From: Alitta virens
Taxonomy: Eukaryota; Annelida; Polychaeta; Phyllodocida; Nereididae
Assembly (NCBI GenBank): GCA_932294295.1
Contig: OW028579.1
Location: forward strand, 37,021,362-37,085,361
Direction: 5' to 3'
DNA: 64,000 bases
Below, in pieces: positions 41,086 through 53,015 of the stretch (positions within the stretch are counted from its first letter, which is position 1; every line of letters starts with the position of its first letter). Made by a program: the position numbers and the translations under genes. Under the pieces are notes generated by a model. That model worked only from the letters and a program-made list of their open reading frames with translations, was not told the DNA's origin and did not search any database.

Positions 41086-42600
41086 CGAGTAAGGTAAGCC
41101 TGGGTCTACTTAGTCACTCCATTGAGGCAGTCTATTTACTTAACTTCCTCTTTCAAATCTATAGGCAACTTAACTTAACTTTCAATGTAAATGGACAGAG
41201 CATTAGAATTTTGTTCTTGGTCAACGAAGATAAGTTTTTTTTAAGGAATAACACAGCTTCATAATGAATTTCATTTAAGTGTGAATTGGGCTATAAGAGC
41301 TGGTTAGGAAATCAGGAAATCAGTTTATTGATTTGACGAATTTACATGTGTAACGGTGATAGACCGGTTGAACAATCAACATTTCAGTAGGTAGTGATAG
41401 GTATTCTGAATATGAAAAAAGTTTTTGTACATAATATCTGAACATTAATAAGCAATTTAACGACCAAGACTAATTTATGACTGATCCAGCAATAAAAATA
41501 GCAGTCAACAAACAATACTTAATTATAAAATGTGTATTTTACCTTGTGGGTGGCTTGAATGTTCTAGAGAAGTTTAACATCAAATGTGAGTTGGTTTTTT
41601 AGAGATCCATACGTCCGCTTTGGTCTGTGAACATGGTCGAATGCCTTCAATGTGTTCAAAAGTTTGATCCTCCCTTAATGACCTAGAAATGCAGCACCTG
41701 CAGGGGCACTCAAGCAGAAAGGCCACTCGAGCATGAATGATCACTCAGCTGTGACTCTGGTTGCAGTTGGTTTCCTCATTTCGCACCAAATTCGCGGGGC
41801 TTTTGGCTCAATGGAGTTACTTTGGACATACTCACTTCAATCAGTCGCATCCATCAGCTGGCCATGTATAGTCTAGTTGTTAATATACTGATCAGGTCTA
41901 CTAAATACAGGGCTCCTGAATTCTTTATGTAGTGAATATGTGACATAGCATAGACTTATCTCAGTCTACTCTTGTGAGTACAAAATGGCAAAGACAAGAT
42001 GGCTTGCTTCCTCAGCTCCAGTTGGTGGCATAGGAGAAACGGATATTTTTTATTGTTACATGAAGTTAAGTAAAATGCATTCTCTGAAGCTTCCCCCAAG
42101 ATTATCTGGGAGGGGGCAATCAACCAATGGTTATGCAACAAAGTTGCTGCTGCTGACCATTCTCCCCATATGCATGGGAAGTTACCGCCCCAATCTGTTA
42201 AGTTTGCCATAATGCCATCCTTAAAGTGACAGGGATTAAACAATAGGGGCCTCTGTACCACCGAATTTGTCTGTACCTATTTATAGCCCAATCTGACACT
42301 GGGAGAAAATGGTAGAGTCACAGTTGCAGGTAGCTTGGCTTATGTGTAGCTTAATGAAATTAAGGTGGCTGCAGAGCCCAAGAACAAAGGCCAGACAGAC
42401 TCAATACCGAGGTTGCCTTAATGGTGATTCATGCTTGGCTGGTGGAATTTAAATACATGGCATCCTGGCAGTTAAAACCTGTAATCACAGTAATGGGCCT
42501 CTCAGTGCAATATATAGACATGTAAAATGAGAATAAGTTCACATAATTGAACATAGTTACTATGAATAATATATAGTAATCTTTTGGGAGAGGCTATGCA
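41086..42600. other. Non-coding stretch
   Basis: A 101-codon minus-strand frame (41956-42261) is open but unrecognised and lacks splice context. Otherwise nothing. Confidence 0.35.
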
Positions 42601-42619
42601 CTTTACAACTGGAAACATT

Positions 42620-43185
42620 GCCGACCCATCTATGGCAGGTCACCCCACTGTCAGATAGGTGGCCAAATGGCAAGTCAGTCCAAAGTCAGCATAAAGTTGA
42701 CCTATACTTTTGACCAATGGCAGGTAGGCTACCATTTGTCAGATTAGATATCTGTGCGAAGTTGGCCTAATGTCATCCAAACAGTATCCCACTTTTTGCC
42801 AACCTGTTGGCCTACTGTCAGATAGGCCCACCATTGGCCAAAAGACATGTCAGCGTAAAGTTGATCTGCTGGCTCTGTGTTAGTCCAATGTTGGCCCAAT
42901 GTATGTTCGGTCCACTTTTGGCCAATGGTAGATCAGCCAACTTTCAGATATGCCCAGCATTGGCAAAAAAATGAAATGTCAGCCCATTATTGGCCTAGAA
43001 CATCATCCTAACATTGGTGCATTATCAATTCAGCCAACTTTCCAACTACAGTTTGGCCCACTGCCAGATAGGCCCACCATTGACAAGTCGATCCAAAGTC
43101 AGCCTAACATTGACCAATGTTGCCTACATGTCAGTTTGGCCTACTTTTCACCAGCAGCAGGTCGGCCCTTAGTTTGATAGGTTGG
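42620..43185. repeat. TTGGCC/GGCCAA-rich diverged array
   Basis: Repeated loose units built of TGGCCCACTGTCAGATAGGC, CACCATTGGCCAA, CAAAGTCAGCATAAAGTTGA and CCAATGTTGGCC. Many TTGG/CCAA half-palindromes give it foldback character. Unit length is irregular (roughly 40-60 bp). No coding potential. Confidence 0.7.
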
Positions 43186-43281
43186 TAGATGAAATGCCGG
43201 CCCGAATGGATATATATTTATAATTCCACTGCATTTTACATAGATGTCTAGGTTTCTCAGAGGAAGTTAGTGCCCCAGGTC

Positions 43282-43437
43282 TACAGTGGATGTGGGTGAG
43301 ACGGGCTTTATGTCCTATATTTCTGCACCGGATAGGGCTGATCAGGACAGGTGCCAAGGTGAACATGGGCTGGGTTCGGACCTAGGACCCAGCGGTTGGC
43401 AGCCCAGTGCGCTACCACTGAGCTAGGCCCCTGCTCA
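43282..43437 (-). mobile_element. tRNA-derived SINE, family A copy 5, with TSD
   Basis: TGCCCCAGGTC at 43271-43281 and again at 43438-43448. Minus-strand family A body between them, from GGGGCCTAGCTCAGTGGTAG to the GTAAAGCCC-like tail. Confidence 0.92.
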
Positions 43438-43448
43438 TGCCCCAGGTC

Positions 43449-44517
43449 CTTTCGACTTATTCAAACTACATTAAGTAAACCACAATCTTACTAAAATATC
43501 ATAATTATTACATGTTTACATACGCCAGAAAAATATGCAAACATTTATTTGAACAACAAATATATGGTATATGGCCAATCAAGAATGGTTGGAAATTGAT
43601 GGTATCATTGGAATCACTTAAATGAAATATACATTTGAAGCATGACCATTTTCACAAGGCATTATACAGCATTGCAACATAAGAGCTTAGGTCAAAAAGT
43701 TTCTGTTTCTGGTGAATAATTGCCTCTCAAGCCCTCGCAATGATATGTTGTCCATCAAGCTTTACTTGCTGAAACTGGCGTTTCCCGTTCACAATTTTTT
43801 ACTGCCATCACTAACCCTGCACACAATTTCAGTCGAACTGAATTTTACCGTCATCATGATGCCATGCCCATACTTTCCACTTCTGTGGGCTGCTTAATGT
43901 TGATCAGCCGAACCCTTGGAAAAGTGAAATTCACTAAATATCTTCCTTGTCTCATTGAATACATCAATGTAATGTTGCAATTGAACCGTGTTTAATTGCC
44001 ATGCATGCAATGAAGTACCCCCCCCCCCCAAATAAGGTGCATTTGTCCAAATTTTCCGAGGTAATCAAAGAAAGTAACTGAAAATTCAAATAAGTGACCA
44101 TATGGAGATGTGTTACCTTTAAATCCAAGCATGATGCAGAAGTAGATGTCTTGTGGTTCCTATGCATGTATTTCATTGAATGTAACTATCAAACTAGAAA
44201 AAAAACATTACGAAAACCTGTATCTTTTCAATTATACTATGTATAAGCTGAGTAATATAAAATAAAAAGAGTTATGATAAGTTGACATTGACAAGAAAAT
44301 AATTTACGAAAATGTTTACAGCAGTTTACAGCAAATTAAGTCAGTTGGACTATAGTGTGTTTTGTTACTTATTGTCCAAAATTCAGCATATGTTATCTAA
44401 TGCTATAAGATACAAACAGAAGAGACAATGCCATGTTATTTTCCAGAACCTGAAGTAAAACACTCTATTTCCAGTGATAATATGTCAGTGCACATTGCAT
44501 ATTTACACCAGTTGCAG
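43449..44517. other. Non-coding stretch
   Basis: AT-rich; a C-run near 44019-44028. No supported gene. Confidence 0.35.
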
Positions 44518-44679
44518 TGAACAGGTGTAAATGGGATAAACTCCATCATCTTCCCAAGGCCAAGTACCACATTGTCAGAGGCCGAGTACCAGTTGTCGGT
44601 GACGAACGCGATACTGACCTTAGTAAAACCGTCGATCGCTCGAACGGTGCAGCGTGGGTCATCCCCCTGTTAGAGCGAA
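44518..44679 (+). CDS. Candidate unrecognised exon, phase 1/1
   Basis: Acceptor TTTACACCAGTTGCAG and donor GCGAA|GTAAGT flank 162 nt with an open frame: NRCKWDKLHHLPKAKYHIVR, GRVPVVGDERDTDLSKTVDR, SNGAAWVIPLLER. Base composition is more balanced than the surroundings. I recognise no domain. The call rests on strong splice sites, symmetric phase and composition. It could be an isolated exon of a gene with long introns or chance. Confidence 0.3.
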
Positions 44680-47600
44680 GTAAGTACTCATACAGCTGAA
44701 CAACCCCAACTACAAAAAGACAATGCGCTCCCAGTAACAGGAAGACCACTCAGTGGATGATCCCCAAGTCACTGAAAACTCTACCCAATCTGGTTAGTAA
44801 GTATAGAAAATGGTAAGTAAGTAAATGGTACATGGTAAGTAAATGGTACATGGAAGTAAGTGATTAAGTGTATAGTGCGGAGTTGCTGACAAAGATGAAA
44901 GACTTTGTTCCTAACACTGAGCAACTTGAATTTAATCGTTTTTATAAATATTGTAGCCCAAAACAGGGTTTATCGAATAGAAACATTGCATTGTCTCCCT
45001 TTTTGACTCAATCGTATAAAACAATACTTATTGGAATTTGGCAGATTGGTGTCGTAAGTCCATCCTGGGATACATAGCAGGCCTGAAAAAATGGCAAAAA
45101 TATATAACATGGCGCGTTTGTTTTGATCGGTGTTTTTGGACGAGTGCACCATACCCCAAGATAAAAAAATAATAATACTAAAAGCAGCGTGATTATCCAA
45201 ATAGTCTTTCATGCATGGCTACATTTTAGAAGTTCAATTGCAACAACCCATAATCCAAGATACAAAACAAGTGAAAAATATTTTGACTGAGATTTTAGAC
45301 AAAATTTTATTTTTTTTCGGCAAAGAAATCAATCAGTTGGGAACATGTGACTAAGATGCTAACAGGCAATTCATGGCACGGGCATCAATGGGAGACTTAT
45401 AACATTGATATCATAGGACAGTGTAGACGTGCAATGGTGAGAGAATATTGTGCACTCCTAGACTGGTAACACCCAGCTGCTCAGCATGCCCTGGCCTGGA
45501 TTTGCTTGTCTAATGTCCACAGCTGTCTCCTTTCAGGTCCGCGAGCGTTTTCAGCTGGGATCATTTTACAGTATCACACAATGAAATATCTTAACTAGGT
45601 GATTCATTCAGGATGAGTGGCAGTACGATGTTATGTTGTACTTCACTTCCTTTTTTCTTCTGTTTTGTTTTTTGGGACTTGTAGATTATTTTATATATCT
45701 GTCAATCCCATAGTCTGTTGACCATTTTGTATTTGTTAAACATTTGTATTTACCACAGAATAAGGTTTGTCTTCTTTCCATATCACCACCACCTTCAGTA
45801 TATTAAATGCTGCTTCAGGGGGGAGGGGGGGGGGGGGAATCCGTTTAACCTATATGGACTCCAATTTCAAAAGTATGCCGTCTGGTTTTTCTCATGTTGG
45901 TGTTGATGTCTGGTCGGCTGATTTTGATGGCCCATATCAACCCCAGATGAGTTTACTGCTGATTTCCAGTTAACGCTTGCCAATATTTGAGCTTCCCGCC
46001 GGTATCAAGTTAAAATGTAGGATAGTATGTGGTTGATCCAGAGCTTACTTAGTAGAGGTTAAATGATATTCCCTTGCTTGACTCTTTGGTGGACTTCGTA
46101 AGTTTCTCTGTGCATCCAATTTATAGGTTGTCGAGAATGATACTTCCGTTGCATCCTGTTCATCCAGCACTGGTAAGAATCTACATCAAACTGTTGCCTA
46201 TTTTTTTTCGTTATAAATTCATCACACAGCTCATATGATAAGTCACATACGTTGATTTGTGCATTGGCAGCATATTCCATGTGAGCAACAGTATCCAGTT
46301 CGTGTTCCACATACCATAAACGCCAACCACATAGAGTATTACTATATGAAATTTCGTTAGGGTAAGTGCATTATAGCGTTAGAGTTCTGTTCCAGAAACG
46401 AAAGTGTTTTCAGATATATTGAAGACAGCTAAGGTAATGACATCTATAACAAAGTAACAATCATTATTTTGAAAATTAACATCCAATCTCCATGATTATT
46501 ATCTGGTGTTTCAAAAGTGTATAATACTTTACTATTTCAAAATTATTTTATACAGCAAGTATGAATTTCATAGCATACTGCTACTGCCAAAAGACTGCAT
46601 GCCAAAATCCAAATAGTCAAAATAACCAAAAATAGGTGTCCTTAGCGAAAAAAGAAGAAATAGATCGTATCAAATTATCCAATCGACTCGCCATATATTA
46701 TTAGTTCTTCTCTATCACGTGAGCGGTGTCCTTAAAGAGTATGTTACCAGCTGCGGAATGGCGGACTTCAACCCAGAACAGTGATTTGCATGATTTCAAT
46801 GGTTTAGTGTGCTTTGTTGATTTTGTGTGAAATGCATAAATTCAATAGAATCATCCCAATGCTTTCGATAATTACAAAATTTAATAAAAATTGTGCTGGT
46901 TATTGATTATTGCACAACATTTTGATTTTAATGCACAGTATGTGCATTTTTATTGTGTGTACTTCTTTTAAATTATCAAACAAAATAAATGTAGTACGGT
47001 GCAATAGTTTCATACAGGTATATCTTAATGTGAGTTTTAATGAATACCCAGTAAATATATTAGTGTCAAAGGTATAAAGATGGGAGTATTTGCTAATAAT
47101 GATGATGAAAGAAGAGTTATGGCTTAATATAATAAATTATCATATATTATATTATAAATGCAGATTAAGCTGGTGTGATTGACAATAATTATAATCAAAT
47201 ACTTCATGTCTTTAATTGGCATGTTCATCATCAATGTCATAATCGTGGTGTAATTTTTTTAAATGTTTATTTATCACTACATACATTTATAAATTTTAAT
47301 TTAATTTCTTTAAAATTATATGATATATTTATTTAATCCTAACATTTCGTTAAAAATAGAGAAGCAGTTATATACCCAAACTATATAATAACTGAATTTG
47401 TAAAATACGGAGTTGTAATTTAACGATTGTTTCTATTGCCAATCAATGAAGCAGATGAGAAATGGACGACATATATTGATACTTGAAATTTGTAGACAGA
47501 AAACCAGTAAACAAAATGGTAATTTTTTATTCTCCTTGCATGATTAAATATGTGTAACTGCTTTATCTAAAAGAAACATTTATTTCTGTCTCATGAAACA

Positions 47601-48385
47601 TTCCACTGATCTTAGCACTTTCTGGTATTAATAATATAAATATTTTCCTATAAATCTCTACTAGGAGGTTTCAAAGTCACTGTAAACAGAGTTGGAAATT
47701 TCTTTAAAACAATGAGGACATATTTCTGGTCATAAAAAATTTAAAACCATACATGAACAGTGTTTTCAATAATATCTGCGCACCATATTTTATTTTTATT
47801 GAAGAAAGAAAGGTAGGGGTGCTGACATTCAAATTTTGTGGACTTCAAGGCATATAACCTAAAATTAGAAATTATCTTCTTGAGAGACATCAACATTGTT
47901 TTCTTCCCATAAAACACATAATTAAAGATGTGAGTGAAAATAGACGGAAAATCGAATCATTATTTACGAAGATATGCCATTTTGAAATCATGTAGGCCTT
48001 AATTAATTCTTGAATTATTACATGTGTGAATTTGTGCCGAGATGGTCCAATACTTTGTTGTGCCATCACGATGTTTCAAGTCACATATGTATGTATTAGC
48101 ATCGGTCGGAACGGTCTGCATGGTCCACAATTTACGAGGCCTACATAATAAAAAGAAAGAGATAGAGGTCGCCACAGTAAAACTACCGAGCGATAATTCG
48201 CACTCGAACTATTCTATTAGTCATAGGATCTTTGGGCAAGCTCCCCTAAAGGCTAGCTGATTCGCCAAAACATTTGCCACTCTTGAACTATTGGACAGAC
48301 TTATTTTAGACAATAATATAAACTTTCAAAAGCTATTGACACAGAAGATCATGCTATCAAACAAAAACCCTAAGATTTTGGCATT
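44680..48385. other. Long AT-rich non-coding stretch
   Basis: Contains a short GGTAAGTAAATGGTACAT tandem repeat (44805-44865), a G-run (45819-45838) and an unrecognised 83-codon minus frame (46059-46310). 46400-47800 is strongly AT-rich. No gene supported. Confidence 0.4.
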
Positions 48386-48391
48386 GGAGAC

Positions 48392-49031
48392 AAATCCCTA
48401 TATCTATCTATCTATCGATCTATCGATCTACCGTTCTACAGATCTACCAATCTACGATCTATCAATCTATCTATCGATCTATCTATTGATCTACCTATTG
48501 ATCTAACTATCAATCAATCTATCTATCTATCTATCTATCTATCTACCGATCTACCGATCTACCAATCTACCGATCTATCAATCTATCTTTGATTTTATCG
48601 ATCTCCATCTATCTATCTATCTATCTACCGATTTACCGATCCATCTATCTATCTATTGATCTATCTATCGATCTAACTATCAATTAATCAATCTATCTAT
48701 CTATCTATCTACTGATCTACCAATCTACCGATCTATCAATCTATCTATCGATTTAATCGATCTCCATCTATCAATTTAATCGATCTCCATCTATCAATCT
48801 ATCTACCGATTTACCGATCCATCTATCTATCGATCTATCCGTCTATCGATCTATCTGTCTATTGATCTATCTGTCTATCTATCTATCTATCTGTCTATCT
48901 GTCTATCTATCTATCTACCGATCTATCTATCGATCTATCTATCTATCGATCTATCTGTCTATCGATCTATCTGTCTATCTGTCTATCTATCTATCAATCT
49001 ATCTATCTATTTATCTATCTATCTATCTGCC
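48392..49031. repeat. Interrupted (TATC)n / GATCTATC microsatellite
   Basis: About 640 bp of TATC with frequent CGATC, TGATC, CAATC and TGTC variants forming longer GATCTATC and GATCTACC super-units. Confidence 0.97.
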
Positions 49032-49060
49032 ATATCATCATATATATGTACTACTTGAAG

Positions 49061-49080
49061 CCCCCCCCCCCCCCCTCCCC
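49061..49080. repeat. C homopolymer run
   Basis: About 16 C then TCCCC. Confidence 0.9.
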
Positions 49081-52000
49081 TAATGTCCTTTTTTCCCCTC
49101 TGTTATTTTTGTGTAACACAAGCCATGCGCATGACTCTAGAACATCTATGCTCATGTTGCGCTGAGGAACCAAGCAACATCCATACACCTTGTTTCGACA
49201 TGGTTGGAATTTTTAGTAATGAGGAACATCGTGACAAAAAATTAAAAGGGAGTGCCACGTACCATATGCCTAACTGGTTTTTGGCCACTGAAGTGATAAT
49301 TATCTATGAATAATTACACAAGAAATTTTTGTCGATGCAAAAGTGTCAAGTCACTGACATGGCTGAGCGAAGCTTATCAATTCATATCAAATAAAAAAGA
49401 ATATAAGATCTGAAACATCAAACTGCTACTTTTTGATGCTTATTAATAGTTCTAATATGGGCAAAGGTAATAAACAAGACTGGAAACACAACCTCCTTGG
49501 TAATAACCTTACTTTGATTAAATAAAGATGCCTTAATTGTTGGTGCATAATGACTGTAAGAATTGTCATGTCTAGACTGGCTTACCCTCCCAGATGGACA
49601 CATTCAGTCATCTTTTGCCATGTCAGGGACCCCGAGAGAGTTCATCTCATTCACTGATGGCCCAACTTGAGCACAAGAAATCTACTGATTACACATTCTA
49701 CAGGAAAGTGGGAAACTGCTTGGTTTTCCTTCTTGATGGAGTCTTATTTAGGCAGCAATCTTTCAGAACCTTCTTGGTGGAGTCTTATTTAGGCAGCAAT
49801 CTTTCAGAACCTTCTTGGTGGAGTCTTATTTAGGCAGCAATTTTTCAGAACCTTCTTGGTGGAGCCTTATTTAGGCAGCAATCTTTCAGACACTGCTTGG
49901 TTTTCCTTCTTGGTGAAGTCTTATTTAGGCAGCAATCTTTCAGACACTGCTTGGTTTTCTTCTTGGTGGAGTCTTATTTAGGCAGCAATCTTTCAGAACC
50001 TTCTTGGTGGAGTCTTATTTAGGCGGCAATCTTTCAGAACCTTCTTGGTGGAGTCTTATTTAGGCAGCAATTTTTCAGAACCTTCTTGGTGGAGCCTTAT
50101 TTAGGCAGCAATCTTTCAGACACTGCTTGGTTTTCCTTCTTGGTGAAGTCTTATTTAGGCAGCAATCTTTTCAGAAACTGCTTCATTTTCCTTCTTGGTG
50201 AAGTCTTATTTAGGCAGCAATCTTTCAGACACTGCTTGGTTTTCTTCTTGGTGGAGTCTTATTTAGGCAGCAATCTTTCAGAACCTTCTTGGTGGAGTCT
50301 TATTTAGGCGGCAATCTTTCAGAACCTTCTTGGTGGAGTCTTATTTAGGCAGCAATTTTTCAGAACCTTCTTGGTGGAGCCTTATTTAGGCAGCAATCTT
50401 TCAGACACTGCTTGGTTTTCTTCTTGGTGGAGTCTTATTTAGGCAGCAATTTTTCAGAAACTGCTTCATTTTCCTTCTTGGTGGAGCCTTATTTAGGCAG
50501 CAATCTTTCAGACACTGCTTGGTTTTCTTCTTGGTGGAGTCTTATTTAGGCAGCAATCTTTCAGACACTGCTTGGTTTTCTTCTTGGTGAAGTCTTATTT
50601 AGGCAGCAATCTTTTCAGAAACTGCTTCATTTTCCTTCTTGGTGGAGCCTTATTTAGGCAGCAATCTTTCGGACACTGCTTGGTTTTCTTCTTGGTGGAG
50701 TCTTATTTAGGCAGCAATTTTTCAGAACCTTCTTGGTGGAGCCTTATTTAGGCAGCAATCTTTCAGACACTGCTTGGTTTTCCTTCTTGGTGAAGTCTCA
50801 TTTAGACAGCAATATTTCAGAAACTGCTTCATTTTCCTTCTTGGTGGAGTCTTATTTAGGCAGCAATCTTTCAGAACCGTCTTGGTGGAGTCTTATTAAG
50901 GCGGCAATTTTTCAGAACCTTCTTGGTGGAGCCTTATTTAGGCAGCAATCTTTCAGACACTGCTTGGTTTTCCTTCTTGGTGAGTCTTACTTAGGCAGCA
51001 ATCTTTCCAGAAACTGCTTCATTTTCCTTCTTGGTGGAGTCTTATTTAGGCAGCAATCTTTCAGAACCGTCTTGGTGGAGTCTTATTTAGGCAGCAATTT
51101 TTCAGAACCTTCTTGGTGGAGCCTTATTTAGGCAGCAATCTTTCAGACACTGCTTGGTTTTCCTTCTTGGTGAGTCTTACTTAGGCAGCAATCTTTCCAG
51201 AAACTGCTTCATTTTCCTTCTTGGTGGAGTCTTATTTAGGCAGCAATCTTTCAGACACTGCTTGGTTTTCTTCTTGGTGGAGTCTTATTTAGGCAGCAAT
51301 CTTTCAGACACTGCTTGGTTTTCCTTCTTGGTGAGTCTTACTTAGGCAGCAATCTTTCCAGAAACTGCTTCATTTTCCTTCTTGGTGGAGTCTTATTTAG
51401 GCAGCAATCTTTCAGACACTGCTTGGTTTTCTTCTTGGTGGAGTCTTATTTAGGCAGCAATCTTTCAGAACCCTCTTGGTGGAGCATTATTTAGGCAGCA
51501 ATCTTTCAGACACTGCTTGGTTTTCCTTCTTGGTGAGTCTTACTTAGGCAGCAATCTTTCCAGAAACTGCTTCATTTTCCTTCTTGGTGGAGTCTTATTT
51601 AGGCAGCAATCTTTCAGACACTGCTTGGTTTTCTTCTTGGTGAAGTCTTATTTAGGCAGCAATCTTTCAGAACCCTCTTGGTGGAGCCTTATTTAGGCAG
51701 CAATCTTTCAGACACTGCTTGGTTTTCTTCTTGGTGGAGCCTTATTAAGGCAGCAATCTTTCAGACACTGCTTGGTTTTCTTCTTGGTGGAGTCTTATTT
51801 AGGCAGCAATCTTTCAGAACCTTCTTGGTGGAGCCTTATTTAGGCAGCAATCTTTCAGACACTGCTTGGTTTTCCTTCTTGGTGAGTCTTACTTAGGCAG
51901 CAATCTTTCCAGAAACTGCTTCATTTTCCTTCTTGGTGGAGTCTTATTTAGGCAGCAATCTTTCAGACACTGCTTGGTTTTCTTCTTGGTGGAGTCTTAT

Positions 52001-52445
52001 TTAGGCAGCAATCTTTCAGAACCCTCTTGGTGGAGCCTTATTTAGGCAGCAATCTTTCAGACACTGCTTGGTTTTCTTCTTGGTGGAGCCTTATTAAGGC
52101 AGCAATCTTTCAGACACTGCTTGGTTTTCTTCTTGGTGGAGTCTTATTTAGGCAGCAATCTTTCAGAACCTTCTTGGTGGAGCCTTATTTAGGCAGCAAT
52201 CTTTTCAGAAACTGCTTCATTTTCCTTCTTGGTGGAGTCTTATTTAGGCAGCAATCTTTCAGAACCTTCTTGGTTGAGTCTTATTTAGGCAGCAATCTTT
52301 CAGACACTGCTTGGTTTTCTTCTTGGTGAAGTCTTATTTAGGCAGCAATCTTTCAGAACCTTCTTGGTGGAGTCTTATTTAGGCGGCAATCTTTCAGAAC
52401 CTTCTTGGTGGAGTCTTATTTAGGCAGCAATTTTTCAGAACCTTC

Positions 52446-53015
52446 TTGGTGGAGCCTTATTTAGGCAGCAATCTTTCAGACACTGCTTGGTTTTCCTTCT
52501 TGGTGAAGTCTTATTTAGGCAGCAATCTTTTCAGAAACTGCTTCATTTTCCTTCTTGGTGAAGTCTTATTTAGGCAGCAATCTTTCAGACACTGCTTGGT
52601 TTTCTTCTTGGTGGAGTCTTATTTAGGCAGCAATCTTTCAGAACCTTCTTGGTGGAGTCTTATTTAGGCGGCAATCTTTCAGAACCTTCTTGGTGGAGTC
52701 TTATTTAGGCAGCAATTTTTCAGAACCTTCTTGGTGGAGCCTTATTTAGGCAGCAATCTTTCAGACACTGCTTGGTTTTCCTTCTTGGTGAAGTCTTATT
52801 TAGGCAGCAATCTTTTCAGAAACTGCTTCATTTTCCTTCTTGGTGAAGTCTTATTTAGGCAGCAATCTTTCAGACACTGCTTGGTTTTCTTCTTGGTGGA
52901 GTCTTATTTAGGCAGCAATCTTTCAGAACCTTCTTGGTGGAGTCTTATTTAGGCGGCAATCTTTCAGAACCTTCTTGGTGGAGTCTTATTTAGGCAGCAA
53001 TTTTTCAGAACCTTC
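52446..53015. repeat. Higher-order repeat: two 285-bp blocks in tandem
   Basis: The 73-codon frames at 52446 and 52731 translate identically, 285 bp apart, and the same block occurs at 50086. A multi-unit block has been copied as one piece. Confidence 0.85.

Noticed and set aside
41956..42261. 101-codon minus frame
   Set aside because: No domain, no splice context; likely chance.
46059..46310. 83-codon minus frame with YQCWMNRMQRKYHSRQPINW
   Set aside because: Composition looks protein-like, but I recognise no family and see no splice sites. Possibly a LINE relic; not supported enough to call.
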